Notes under the pieces: model-generated
What the model was told of the DNA's origin: nothing
Databases searched by the model: none
Seen by the model: only the letters and a program-made list of their open reading frames with translations
Translations under genes and position numbers: made by a program
DNA from: Acipenser ruthenus
Taxonomy: Eukaryota; Chordata; Actinopteri; Acipenseriformes; Acipenseridae
DNA length: 64,000 nt
Direction of reading: 5' to 3'
Assembly (NCBI RefSeq): GCF_902713425.1
Contig: NC_081245.1
Span: forward strand, 5,038,959-5,102,958
Part shown: positions 10,040-21,349 of the stretch, piece after piece
How positions within the stretch are numbered: position 1 is the stretch's first letter
Layout of the letters: each line of letters opens with the position of its first letter

Positions 10040-13000
10040 CTAGTCCACTTTTATAACTGTCTTCACAGGGCACACTCTGAGAGGGGCAGAACAGTAAGTC
10101 CAGAACCATGGAAACATTCTCTCAGTAAATCTGTGTTTGAAAGTGTAGAGAGGTTTTCTCATATCACTGGAGTCAAAGAATGCCACCTCCCCCCCGTCAC
10201 AGTCCAGCTGAACTCTGATCTTCTGGGGTTTCTTCTCCACAGTGAGTCGTGTCTGTGGTGAGGTCCTTGCCCAGTACTGATCCCCATCGTCCAGGGCTAT
10301 AATCCAGTATCCTGCTCCTGTGTTATGAGTGAATTCCCCTTTCCTCTGGCTGGACTCTTTAGTTACACCCAGATCCCACTCAGTATTGCTCCCCAGTTCC
10401 ACGTCCCAGCAGTGTCTCCCTGAAGTGAACCCCTCAGAGCCCAGCACACCATTATAGGTATCAAACCGCTCTGGGTTGTCAGGAAGCTGCTGCCACTCAT
10501 CGCCGCGTCTCACACTTGTTAGATCCTCAGACAGTATCAGTCTAGGGTGTGCTGTGTTGGGATCCAGAGTCAACGGAGCTGAGAGAGGAAACGAGAGACA
10601 GCTTTAGAGATGAGAACATCTACCTGCAAGCATTTTAATAAATCACATGCTAAGAATTGTATATTTTTCTTTATAATACACCAACCCAAATATTATTCAA
10701 TATCAAACATAACTTTTAAGAACAGCTGTTGAAAATGAACCCGTCAAAATGACTACTGCTGGCGGTTCTAGTGTTAAATCAGATCCATTTAAATCTAAAT
10801 CACAGAGCTCTAGAACAGAACACTGTGACACTGCTCAGCACTAACATTCTTAGAGCTCTGGGAGCATTCCAAGACAATGGGCTGAACTCAGAGAAGTCTG
10901 TGTTCTACTGCAGTGGTTTCTTTACAAGGAGTTTCAATGCAGACCAGCATGGGATCAGAAAGCCTTTTGCTCTCTTGGAATGCTCTTCCAGCTCACCTCA
11001 ATACTATGAGCAGCTCACAGTGTTTAATATTGAACTGAGAGATGATCTCTCTGATGGATAGAAGTGTATTTGCTACAGGTGTGTACATTTCATTGTGTAT
11101 TATTATTGATTGTAGAGAGCTGTATCTTGCTGCTTACACACATTGTGGATTGTGGTTATATGCACCCCCCCCCCTCCTTTGTGATGCTCCCCACAGGACT
11201 CACTGTATTGAACAATCCCCAGCATCTTCTCCCACACTTTGTACTTCAGAGAGCCCAGGTGCTCGGCTACATCTATCAGCGCTCCTGAAACACACTGCGG
11301 ATCCTGCAGTGTGCACTCGGCTCTGCAATCATATTCAGGAGTTAGTGCTGCTCTGTGTTTGCATTCAATACAATACAAGAGAGGAAGACAGGCCACATCT
11401 TACATACCTTCTCTGTGTGTCTTTGTACTTCTGAAACAAACAAGGACATGAATTGAGACATTATTAAAACACAAATACCACTTTGATAGAAAACAGCAGC
11501 ACCGCTGTCCAGCTTTACATTTTGAACTCAGTGTTTATCCATGAACATATTCTCTGGAGCACCAAACCAATGAGACCCCTCTGCTGGTTTGTGGGGCTGG
11601 AGGAGGGGCAATTGCTGCCTGTTTTACCCATTTGTGGGGTAAACTTAAGAACAAACAGCAATACAAACCATGCTTGAAAAATGAATGTTAAAAATGAAGT
11701 TCAAATGTGTACTGACATAAATGCTTGTAAAGTCCCATTCATAGTGTAGTAGTGAGTGTGCATTCACAATAAGAACATGTCACACACAGTTAAACAATCA
11801 CTACCTGCAGGAAGAAGATGTCTTCAGCTTCCATCTCCTCTTCTATCACTCGGATTGTGTCTGAAAGGGATGAGATTTCTCTTGTAAGTTTTTCAATCTT
11901 CTCTTTCATGATTCTTCCCTTTTGTATCTTTTCCCTCCTCAGTGCAGCTATCCTGGCCTTTTCTTCATCTCGTAGAAACTGGTGAAGTTTCTCAAACTCC
12001 TCCTTTATCTGCCTCTCTGTTTGCTGGGCTTGTTTCTATACAAGAAAAGGATCACTTTAGAGTTAGTTTGGGTGTCCAGTGAAAATGTATGTTGTGTATT
12101 GTTTCAATCACTAATCTAGTTCTCTTACCTTGATGTGCTCTGCTGTTTCATCACATTCGTTTTTAACTTTATTAAAGGTTTTCAGCTTGTCCTGCAAGGG
12201 CTTCAGCGCAGTCCTGAGTTCTCCCTGAAATGCAATGAAACCCAGAGCTTCCACATCACTGTTAACACATGCCTGGCTAGTAGCAATATGAATGCAGTGT
12301 GTGAGAAATCCCCTCAGCACTGGGGTTGCCACTGTGGGCTCTCATAGCAACAAACCCCCCGCTCTGGAGATTTGTGACACATCAATAAAGATTCTGACTG
12401 ACTGATATTTAAGAATGGAGATGAGGCAGAAGCGGGCAGCCACAGACCTAGCGGACTCAGAGGAGAGACAGGGGGTAAGAGAGGAGAGACGGGGTAAGAG
12501 AGGAGAGACGGGAAAGAGAGGAGAGACAGGGGGTAAGAGAGGAGACACAGGGGTAAGAGAGGAGAGACAGTGTACCGTGTATGAATCCAATATCTTGAAG
12601 ACTCAGTTCTTTATCATGCGGAAATCAAAAGTCACATGACCCCAGTTATGTCACAGTAGAGAATGCTTAACTGACAAAGCCCTTAGACTTCTCTGAAGAA
12701 GTCAGTGCAAGGATGGGCTCTGAAAGAGTGTGTGATGTAATATATCTTTCAGAAGGGCTTGGATCTGAACAGGCGTGCCAGTAGAAAGACCTTGGTGCTG
12801 TAATAGAATCATCACTGTCTATAACCAGACAGTGCGAGGAGGCAATTCAATAGGAAACACAATGCTTGCTTATATAGTCAGCAGTGGAGAGTGAAAGTCA
12901 AGGAATAAAGTGTTCACATTGACACAGTGATTCCCCTCCCCATTCCTGTCCTGCCTGTCTCTGACAGGGGCTGTGTGAGGGTTTATAAGGGTTCAGGTGT

Positions 13001-13070
13001 GAATTCATTATTACACACAGACACGCTCCCCTCCCCATTCCTGTACAGCACCACCCCCACTCTGCATCCA

Positions 13071-13125
<55 letters not shown>

Positions 13126-13676
13126 AGTTTTAATGATATTGTAATAGGATTTGTTTTTCGCTCAGACTTGTTGGATCTTGTTGTTTAAACTGCCTCATTA
13201 TAATAACTCTGTATAATATGCTGTGAAAAGAGAATACTGTGTTTATTTTCACATGAATATTGTTTCCATACCTTATAATCCTGTGCAGCCTCCTGAACAG
13301 GACGGAGCTTGTGATTCTCATGTTTCTCTGAAGTTTGACACACAACACAGACAGCCTCTTTATCATCCACACAGAACAGCTTCAGTTTTTCATCATGCAG
13401 ACTGCAGAGTATATCAGTAGGTGCTGGAGGATTCAGACTGCGTTCCTTTAAGAAGGACTCCACAATATTCCTGAGCTTGAAATCCACAGGAAGCTCCTCC
13501 ACTGAACTCCTCCTCCTGCACACGGGACACTCCCAAGCTCTCTTCTCTTTCCAGCACTGATCCAGACATGCTTTACAAAAGCTGTGGTTACAATGAAGAG
13601 TTACAGGATCCTTGAGAATCTCACGGCACACAGCACAGGAAAGATCTGCTTCCAGAGGAGAAGTGTTTGCTGCCAT
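10040..13676 (-). CDS. trim35-like: TRIM35/A33-like E3 ubiquitin ligase, gene B
   Basis: Six coding exons on the minus strand: 13272-13676, 12129-12224, 11805-12035, 11408-11430, 11204-11322, 10040-10578. All borders are GT-AG and the phases join to a 470-aa protein. The start [14 protein letters not shown] is shared with C, E, F and G. The C3HC4 RING has zinc ligands C14, C17, C29, H31, C34, C37, C50 and C53. One B-box2 has C91, H94, C102, C110, C113, H119 and H122. A coiled coil spans about 136-250 (exons 2-3), and PRY-SPRY about 293-470 starts [11 protein letters not shown] and ends KTVIKVD. RING TRIMs are ubiquitin ligases that dimerise through the coiled coil and bind targets through SPRY. 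Many fish copies act in antiviral or inflammatory signalling, so that role is likely here but not shown. An acceptor-like CTGCAG at about 13717-13722 suggests a 5' noncoding exon. It is the counterpart of gene E. No defect is seen. Confidence 0.92.
13073..13122. repeat. (CT)n microsatellite, intron 1 of B
   Basis: About 25 CT dinucleotides. It is homologous to tracts at 5525-5567 (A), 27713-27760 (C), 38745-38764 (D), and, as GA on plus-strand genes, 44016-44049 (E), 51357-51421 (F) and 58993-59007 (G). Confidence 0.95.
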
Positions 13677-13734
13677 TTCTGCACAAAGCCGCTCCTGCCT
13701 TGCTCTCTGTAAGGACCTGCAGATTAGAATCACG

Positions 13735-14110
13735 AGTCAGCAGTCATGAGGCTCCATTAGCAGCACTACCTTACCACTGACTTTAACCTGGAGAGAAGTT
13801 TATTTTGTAGAATTGCTGAGTCTGCACTCTTTTCATTAACACGTCTAATACAATGTGGTGAAATGCAGCGGTCATGTATGGAACACCTCCACACAAGAGC
13901 TGTAGTTTATAATGAAAAAGAAAACTCCTCAAAAAGCAAAAAAACTACATTAATGGAGAAGTTACAGTTGAACTCATCGCCACAGAAGGAAGGAAATGTG
14001 ACGTTGGGGTTTTTAATTTACAATTAGTGCTCTAAGCTTTGATCAACTAATTCAAACTACAACCATGTGAACTCCACACTAGCTATGATGTGCTGAACCA
14101 CAGCTAAACT
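13735..14110. other. Upstream flank of gene B
   Basis: Shares sequence with the upstream flanks of A (about 6060-6330), C (28560-28770) and G (58190-58400). No TATA box or noncoding exon could be placed with confidence. It runs directly into the 64-bp tandem array. Confidence 0.5.
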
Positions 14111-14149
14111 CCCACCGCAGTGGAGAGCCAGACTCACCCCGATATGGGA

Positions 14150-15613
14150 GCTGGGGTGGGAGAGGGGATGTCTTCACTGTGTCTCTGTGCAGGGCTGGTC
14201 TGTTCAGAGTGCTAATCTAGGGGAGGTGGGGATGTCTTCACTGTGTCTCTGTGCAGGGCTGGTCTGTTCAGAGTGCTAATTTAGGGGAGGTGGGGATGTC
14301 TTCATTGTGTCTCTGTGCAGGGCTGGTCTGTTCAGAGTGCTAATCTAGGGGAGGTGGGGATGTCTTCACTGTGTCTCTGTGCAGGGCTGGTCTGTTCAGA
14401 GTGCTAATCTAGGGGAGGTGGGGATGTCTTCACTGTGTCTCTGTGCAGGGCTGGTCTGTTCAGAGTGCTAATCTAGGGGAGGTGGGGATGTCTTCACTGT
14501 GTCTCTGTGCAGGGCTGGTCTGTTCAGAGTGCTAATCTAGGGGAGGTGGGGATGTCTTCACTGTGTCTCTGTGCAGGGCTGGTCTGTTCAGAGTGCTAAT
14601 CTAGGGGAGGTGGGGATGTCTTCACTGTGTCTCTGTGCAGGGCTGGTCTGTTCAGAGTGCTAATCTAGGGGAGGTGGGGATGTCTTCACTGTGTCTCTGT
14701 GCAGGGCTGGTCTGTTCAGAGTGCTAATCTAGGGGAGGTGGGGATGTCTTCACTGTGTCTCTGTGCAGGGCTGGTCTGTTCAGAGTGCTAATCTAGGGGA
14801 GGTGGGGATGTCTTCACTGTGTCTCTGTGCAGGGCTGGTCTGTTCAGAGTGCTAATCTAGGGGAGGTGGGGATGTCTTCACTGTGTCTCTGTGCAGGGCT
14901 GGTCTGTTCAGAGTGCTAATCTAGGGGAGGTGGGGATGTCTTCACTGTGTCTCTGTGCAGGGCTGGTCTGTTCAGAGTGCTAATCTAGGGGAGGTGGGGA
15001 TGTCTTCACTGTGTCTCTGTGCAGGGCTGGTCTGTTCAGAGTGCTAATCTAGGGGAGGTGGGGATGTCTTCATTGTGTCTCTGTGCAGGGCTGGTCTGTT
15101 CAGAGTGCTAATCTAGGGGAGGTGGGGATGTCTTCACTGTGTCTCTGTGCAGGGCTGGTCTGTTCAGAGTGCTAATCTAGGGGAGGTGGGGATGTCTTCA
15201 CTGTGTCTCTGTGCAGGGCTGGTCTGTTCAGAGTGCTAATCTAGGGGAGGTGGGGATGCCTTCACTGTGTCTCTGTGCAGGGCTGGTCTGTTCAGAGTGC
15301 TAATCTAGAGGAGGTGGGGATGTCTTCACTGTGTCTCTGTGCAGGGCTGGTCTGTTCAGAGTGCTAATCTAGGGGAGGTGGGGATGTCTTCACTGTGTCT
15401 CTGTGCAGGGCTGGTCTGTTCAGAGTGCTAATCTAGGGGAGGTGGGGATGTCTTCACTGTGTCTCTGTGCAGGGCTGGTCTGTTCAGAGTGCTAATCTAG
15501 GGGAGGTGGGGATGTCTTCACTGTGTCTCTGTGCAGGGCTGCTCTGTTCAGAGTGCTAATCTAGGGGAGGTGGGGATGTCTTCACTGTGTCTCTGTGCAG
15601 GGCTGGTCTGTTC
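14150..15613. repeat. 64-bp minisatellite, about 23 copies
   Basis: Unit of 64 bp containing GATGTCTTCACTGTGTCTCT and ending GAGTGCTAATCTAG. Copies are nearly identical, with rare single-base variants such as CACTG/CATTG. The spacing was measured at 14167, 14231 and 14295. The same array in inverted orientation starts at about 62797 and runs off the right end. There are no unique spacers, so it is not CRISPR-like. Confidence 0.97.
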
Positions 15614-15682
15614 ACAATGGGCACCTGTCACACAAACCTGCAGTGCATCGCCGAACACACAGAACAATAAATACACTAAATG

Positions 15683-15955
15683 GCAGCAGTGTGGAGTAGT
15701 GGTCAGGGCTCTGGACTCTTGACCGGAGGGTTGTGGGTTCAATCCCCAGTGGAGGACACTGCTGTTGTACCCTTGAGCAAGGTACTTTACCTAGATTGCT
15801 CCAGTAAAAACCCAACTGTATAAATGGGTAATTGTATGTAAAATAATGTGATATCTGTATAATGTGAAATAATGTATAATGTGATATCTTGTAACAATTG
15901 TAAGTCGCCCTGGATAAGGGCGTCTGCTAAGAAATAAATAAATAAATAAATAAAT
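15683..15955 (+). mobile_element. tRNA-derived SINE (family 1), full length
   Basis: The head is tRNA-like (GTGGAGTAGTGG... then B box GGTTCAATCCC). The body has CCAGTAAAAACCCAACTGTA, and the tail AAGTCGCCCTGGATAAGGGC...CTGCTAAGAAATAAATAA resembles an L2-type LINE 3' end. The mirrored locus at about 62700-62790 reads straight through without it, so it inserted after the inverted duplication. Confidence 0.9.
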
Positions 15956-16214
15956 TTGTATATTTCTCAGAAATATTTTAAGAACAGAACATTTGTTTTG
16001 TTTTACAAATGAAGAGTGTTATAGGCAGAGCTGTGAATCCACACAGAACATCGTGAGGCATGGAGAGTTTTAATTAATAATCACCCTCGCTAGAGTTTTC
16101 ATAAGCAGTGCTCCGTCACAAGCACAATATAGCATATTAAAAAAACAGGGTAAACTCACCCTTATAAAAGTGTCCCACAGTAAAACCACAGCACAGTGTA
16201 ATAAAGCATAAAGT

Positions 16215-16885
16215 ATGGTATAGCATAGGGAAGCATTGTAAAGCACAGAGAGGTCTGGTAAAGCATAGGGAAGCATTGTAAAGCACAGAGAGGTCTGGTA
16301 AAGCATAGGGAAGCATTGTAAAGCACAGAGAGGTCTGGTAAAGCATAGGGAAGCATTGTAAAGCACAGAGAGGTCTGGTAAAGCATAGGGAAGCATTGTA
16401 AAGCACAGAGAGGTCTGGTAAAGCATAGGGAAGCATTGTAAAGCACAGAGAGATCTGGTAAAGCATAAGGAAGCATTGTAAAGCACAGAGAGGTCTGGTA
16501 AAGCATAGGGAAGCATTGTAAAGCACAGAGAGGTGTGGTAAAGCATAGGGAAGCATTGTAAAGCACAGAGAGGTCTGGTAAAGCATAGGGAAGCATTGTA
16601 AAGCACAGAGAGGTCTGGTAAAGCATAGGGAAGCATTGTAAAGCACAGAGAGGTCTGGTAAAGCATAGGGAAGCATTGTAAAGCACAGAGAGGTCTGGTA
16701 AAGCATAGGGAAGCATTGTAAAGCACAGAGAGGTCTGGTAAAGCATAGGGAAGCATTGTAAAGCACAGAGAGATCTGGTAAAGCATAAGGAAGCATTGTA
16801 AAGCACAGAGAGGTGTGGTAAAGCATAGGGAAGCATTGTAAAGCACAGAGAGGCCTGATAAAGCATACGGAAGCATTGTAAAGCC
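16215..16885. repeat. 40-bp minisatellite, about 16-17 copies
   Basis: The unit is two related 20-bp halves: AAGCATAGGGAAGCATTGTA and AAGCACAGAGAGGTCTGGTA. Because 40 is not a multiple of 3 and the unit has no stop on the minus strand, all three minus frames are open for 230-280 codons (repeating LCFTMLPYALPDLSVLYNAS). This is a by-product of the repeat, not a gene. The inverted partner is at 61841-62531. Confidence 0.97.
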
Positions 16886-16889
16886 CTTG

Positions 16890-17150
16890 GTAGCCCATAC
16901 TCCTCTCTCTCTGTGTGAAGACACGTGTCACGTGTCTTCCCTCAGTCTGAAATTACGTTTAAACATTCCAAAGTAGACTAGGTGGCTAACCCTTAACATA
17001 ACCCTCACCCTATTCCAGTTTGAGAAGTTTAAATGTAATTCAGTCTATGGCTATTGCATGGTAATAAACCATTTATAATGTTTTATTAACACTCTATAAC
17101 ATAGTTATTAAGCACCTATTATATATTTATAAAACTTTGAGAAGAAGCCC
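16890..17150. other. Intergenic, nothing recognised
   Basis: AT-rich sequence between the 40-bp array and a LINE fragment. No gene or repeat family recognised. Confidence 0.5.
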
Positions 17151-17154
17151 ATTA

Positions 17155-17466
17155 CTATAAAGTGTCACTCTCGTTTTTTAAGAAGGGAGGGGCATGAGAC
17201 AGGAGGACTTTTGTTCCGGGCATCACTAAAGCTGAAACTTCACTCAGTGACCCCTGCACACGAAACCCCTCCTCTGCTAGCTTGCTTACCAGGACTGCCT
17301 CCGTTAAGAATATGACGAGAGCTTCATTCATTCTACCAGCTGATTTTATTTGATTAAAGTTCACAATCTCTCCCACAGTGACCAGGCCCTCCTCCACCGA
17401 CACGCCGCTATCGGGCACACAGGGGCAGCCGTGCCAGCGAATCAGCACCCCCGCTCCCCCCCCCCG
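17155..17466 (-). mobile_element. L1-Tx1-like LINE ORF1 fragment
   Basis: A minus-strand frame of about 100 residues with the pattern RWHG...VEEGLVTVGEIVNF...SAGRMNEALVIFL...EEGFRVQ...VLLSHAPPFLKNE. This matches my memory of the RRM-like ORF1 protein of fish L1/Tx1 LINEs (RMNxAVVIF...VxxSxxPPFI). Only a piece is present. No reverse transcriptase lies next to it. Confidence 0.65.
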
Positions 17467-17619
17467 AACTACACACCATATCAGCACTTCCAACAAACAA
17501 CACCAACTCACAAATACACTGTTTATATCAACAAAGACACTGTACACAAACCACAGAAACATTGCAAACGTCTCGACTCTCCTGAATCACAGCTCCTGGA
17601 TCCTCCCTCAACCCGAGAG

Positions 17620-17830
17620 AGAGATTTCTCTATTGCTATTATTATTATCATTGTCGATATTAATATTATTATTGCTGTTATTAGTTATTAGTCGTGTTAT
17701 TTATTGTTGTAATTTTCTACTTCGTGATATTGCAGGCTTCTCTCTGTCTCACCCGACCCGTAAAGTGCTTTGAGAGACTGTGCTATGAAAGGCGCTATAT
17801 GCATAAAATAAATTGAAACTGAAGTACAGA
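17620..17830 (+). repeat. Possible non-LTR 3' end
   Basis: Ends with AGTGCTTTGAGAG...GAAAGGCGCTATATGCATAAAATAAATTG, the style of 3' end common to several fish LINEs (a GCGCTATA motif then AAATAAA). Family not assigned. Confidence 0.4.
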
Positions 17831-18084
17831 TGAGACTTCCAGCCCAGCGCAGCATCCAGGAGCTGAGCTCAGTCCGGGTTCAACTCCTAGAACGCTGGCT
17901 CTGCTCTTCTGCACCACCTTCCTGACTCATTGTGTGTTTTTATATTTTTATTAAAGGCTTCAGCACATTCGCAGAGTCGCAGGGAGAGTTTCAGAGCAGG
18001 AGATCAGTTCAGATTTTTAACACCTTATTAGGTCTGTTGCAAACAGGAAGTGAGCACCAGCCACAATACTAGCGAGCAACTTCC

Positions 18085-18236
18085 TGTAAAGAAGGGGGGT
18101 GAGAGAGGGGGAGAGGAGAGAGGAGAGAGGGGGGTGTGGGAGGAGAGGAGAGAGAGGGGGGTGGGGGAGGAGAGGAGAGAGAGGGGGGGTGGGGGAGGAG
18201 AGGAGAGAGAGGGGGTGGGGGAGGAGAGGAGAGGGG
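18085..18236. repeat. GGAGAGGAGAGAGAGGGGGTGGG repeat
   Basis: Purine tract with about five imperfect 30-bp units (GGGGGTGGGGGAGGAGAGGA type). A second GA tract follows at 18560-18602 and a long one at 18667-18751. Between them, 18240-18550 holds unique sequence without a recognised gene. Confidence 0.9.
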
Positions 18237-18693
18237 TAGTTTGCCTGCTACTTGACATTAGGATCATATTAAAAATTACACATAAACATTTCAATGATTT
18301 TAACTCTGATCAAGGAAGGAAGAAGCCATTTTCAGAGAGACACCTCGCTGGGTTCCATTTCCATTTTATCAATAAACTTTATTTACATGTGTGCAGAAGA
18401 GCAAGACAAACAAACAGTCAGGGTCTGTCTAAGCGAGTGTAAGAGATTCACTGAGATCTCTAAAGAAGATCTCGACTTTCTTTTAGTTTGGATTTTGTAT
18501 CGCCTTGTTTGTCTGTTACAGACAGGAAGTGAGTGTCGACCTCAAAGCCAGTGAGCGGGGAGGGAGAGAGAGAGCGAGAGGAGAGAAAGAGAGAGAGGAG
18601 AGGCGACATTTTTCTAAAAACAGTCGAATAAAAATCCTGGAATACTCTCTGGGCAATTAAGCACTGAAACAATGAAAGAGAGAGAGAGTGAGA

Positions 18694-18752
<59 letters not shown>

Positions 18753-18792
18753 CTCCTACCTCGTTGTCTTGTCCACACGGCCGCACTGCAAT

Positions 18793-18929
18793 GTCCTCTG
18801 AGCGCTGACAGGAAATCAACGTCCTCTGAGCGCTGACAGGAAATCAACGTTCTCTCAGCGCTGACAGGAAATCAACGTTCTCTCAGCGCTGACAGGAAAT
18901 CAACGTCCTCTCAGCGCTGATAGGATCTT
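18793..18929. repeat. 28-bp tandem repeat, about 5 copies
   Basis: Unit CCTCTGAGCGCTGACAGGAAATCAACGT, repeated at 28-bp steps from 18793. The last copy has diverged (GATAGGATC). It lies beside a GA tract and the 80-bp array. Confidence 0.9.
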
Positions 18930-19004
18930 ATGACACATAGGAAGTGAAAAATCCCCACCCCACGCCAAACTGCAACATAGTTTTCAAGTAACTTATTGAA
19001 ATCA

Positions 19005-19690
19005 CTGGAGCGCTGATCATCTTTAAAATCCATTCTCTCACCTCTTATTAGCTTTATTAACAGGATCACTGGCCCCTCCCTTTAAAGGAGCGCAGGCCAT
19101 CTTTAAAACCCATTCTCTCACCTCTTATTAGCTTTATTAACAGGATCACTGGCCCCTCCCTTTAAAGGAGCACTGACCATCTTTAAAACCCATTCTCTCA
19201 CCTCTTATTAGCTTTATTAACAGGATCACTGGCCCCTCCCTTTAAAGGAGTGTTGACCATCTTTAAAATCCATTCTGTCACCTCTTATTAGCTTTATTAA
19301 CAGGATCACTGGCCCCTCCCTTTAAAGGAGCGCTGACCATCTTTAAAATCCATTCTCTCACCTCTTATTAGCTTTATTAACAGGATCACTGGCCCCTCCC
19401 TTTAAAGGAGCGCTGACCATCTTTAAAATCCATTCTCTCACCTCTTATTAGCTTTATTAACAGGATCACCGGCCCCTCCCTTTAAAGGAGCGCTGACCAT
19501 CTTTAAAATCCATTCTCTCACCTCTTATTAGCTTTATTAACAGGATCACCGGCCCCTCCCTTTAAAGGAGCGCTGACCATCTTTAAAATCCATTCTCTCA
19601 CCTCTTATTAGCTTTATTAACAGGATCACCGGCCCCTCCCTTTAAAGGAGTGCTGACCATCTTTGAAATCCATTCTCTCCCCTCTTATTA
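19005..19690. repeat. 80-bp tandem repeat, about 8.5 copies
   Basis: Each unit contains CCATCTTTAAAATCCATTCT, CTTATTAGCTTTATTAACAG and GGCCCCTCCCTTTAAAGGAG. The spacing between successive CCCTTTAAAGGAG words is 80 bp. TTTAAA is a short palindrome in the unit. No counterpart is seen in the right arm of the window. Confidence 0.95.
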
Positions 19691-19699
19691 GCTTAACCT

Positions 19700-20823
19700 T
19701 CAGTTGGTGCTCAATGTTAAACCCCTAGCTTTGCCCTTTAATAGCTTTGCCCTTTAATAACTTTGCCGTGTTTTGTCGGAATTGCCCACAGATTTGCCTG
19801 TTCCATTGACTTGCAATGTTGTGAAAGCGTGGAGAGTTTCATGACGCCACCTTGTGTGGTTTCTGAGATCTGGAGACCCGTTTCTTAGTAAGAGTTCCCT
19901 TTGTTCCTTCCTATACTTATCATGGGTTTGTTCGTGTGTTTTTCACTCTTATGTAAGGCTACACTGTGCTGAATTTCTGCACAGTATAGAGTACGGTACA
20001 CGCGGTCTGTGCTGAGGGAGGGGCTTTCGAGGGTTCGGTGAAAAAATATGAAACGGTTCCCGAGTTATTAATAATAAAAAGATAACCGGCTAGCATCCGG
20101 GACTTTGTTCAATCCTCTTAGCGAGGAATCCCGCCCCTGCACGTCAGCCACTCTGGGATATGTAGTTCTGGGGGTGCCTGTAAACAATGCAATCACATAG
20201 ACACGCGCTCCCGTTTGAACTACAGCTCCCAGAATGCATACCAAACGCGTCAGTCAGTGATACAAGGTGAAGGAGCATTTACATATATACTGTACACAGA
20301 GTCTGCGGAGCGCCACTTCATGCGAGGGCGGTAATCAATAACTTAGTGACACGTTTCACACCTTCCTATTGGACACGCCTGGTACGTTCTCAAAAGCACT
20401 TGCTCAGCGCCGCCTAGCGTACCGGCCACGACCTCATATACATTGTGAACCTGCGTCTCTCTTCTGAAGGATGTTCTGTGTGTGTGTGTCTATGGAGTCA
20501 GCAGAAAACCGTACCTGAGACCAAAAGTGAAAAATAACAATAACTCTTTAATCATTCTTTTTGAAAGGAGAACAGAAAATAAGAAACGAAACAGACAAAG
20601 GTTCGAGGCGTTGCTGGCAGTCCACTTATTGCAGCTCCTTATTCGTTGGCATTTTCACTGTGTTCTCTATGTTCCTTTTTCAGATTTTCCACGAACAACC
20701 AACAGATGGCGCTGCGCGGTCGGGACGAGCAGGTTGGTTCGCACACTCTGTCTATGGTGTCCTCGGTCGCCCTCTGTTGTTCGCTTGGAGTACTGCACCG
20801 TAACTGTTCCCAGCAGAGCTGAA
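19700..20823. other. Intergenic with ZNF143-like motifs
   Basis: Mostly unique, locally CpG-rich sequence. Two matches to the ZNF143/THAP11 motif (ACTACANNTCCCAG): 20218-20237 (AACTACAGCTCCCAGAATGC, plus) and 20151-20167 (minus). A third, AACAGATGGCGCTG near 20700, resembles a CTCF core with one mismatch. Such motifs often mark promoters of widely expressed genes. Confidence 0.4.
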
Positions 20824-20860
20824 ATGGAGACAGAACAGGAAACGCTGCTGCTCAGCTCAG
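20824..20860 (+). CDS. Possible first coding exon of an unknown gene
   Basis: An ATG opens METEQETLLLSS and runs into CAG|GTCAGT, a good splice donor, after only 37 nt. It lies about 590 bp downstream of ZNF143-like motifs in a CpG-containing segment, like the first exon of a housekeeping-type gene. No following exon could be recognised in the window, so it may equally be chance. Confidence 0.2.
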
Positions 20861-21214
20861 GTCAGTATTTTTCCTCTAGAGGTTGCAGGAAGCTCGCGTT
20901 CCAAACCATTCCTTTCGAAGTTGTGAATAAAGCTTATTTTTAAACCCCGTTGACTCGTCTGGGTTTCTTGATCTTGTCTGCATTCAGGTAACCTCTCCCA
21001 ACTGATTTCCTTGTTAAGCAGAAATGGAGCAGACTTGAGCAGCGTGCCTCGTTCCACCCTCGTCTTGTGCTATTATAGTTTTGATATTATATTATATTAT
21101 ATATTTATATTATATTATATATTTTTTTCTTGTCCCGACTCTGTCTGTATTTCCTCCACGCTGCCCCCTCCTCTAACTCGGGTGCTCAGCTGGCAGTGAT
21201 CAGCTTCGCTGGGG

Positions 21215-21231
21215 CTTCTGGGATTTGTAGT
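21215..21231 (-). promoter_or_regulatory. ZNF143-like motif
   Basis: On the minus strand this reads ACTACAAATCCCAGAAG, close to the ZNF143/THAP11 consensus. It is the third such site within 1.1 kb (with 20151-20167 and 20218-20237). Confidence 0.4.
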
Positions 21232-21262
21232 GTCTAGCTGTCCCCTGACATTTCCTGACTAC

Positions 21263-21263
<1 letters not shown>

Positions 21264-21342
<79 letters not shown>
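21264..21342. repeat. (AT)n microsatellite
   Basis: About 39 uninterrupted TA dinucleotides. It can extrude as a cruciform and is likely polymorphic. Confidence 0.98.
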
Positions 21343-21345
<3 letters not shown>

Positions 21346-21349
21346 CGAT

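Noticed and set aside
14150-15613. CRISPR-like array
   Set aside because: There are no unique spacers; the whole 64-bp unit repeats. The genome is clearly that of a vertebrate.
16070-16931. Three overlapping long frames (234-284 codons) on the minus strand, and three more at 61763-62641 on the plus strand
   Set aside because: They are translations of the 40-bp minisatellite in every frame. There is no start context, splice structure or recognisable domain.
20482-20943. 153-codon plus-strand frame
   Set aside because: No recognisable domain, low-complexity start, and it overlaps the more plausible ATG-donor mini exon in the same area.
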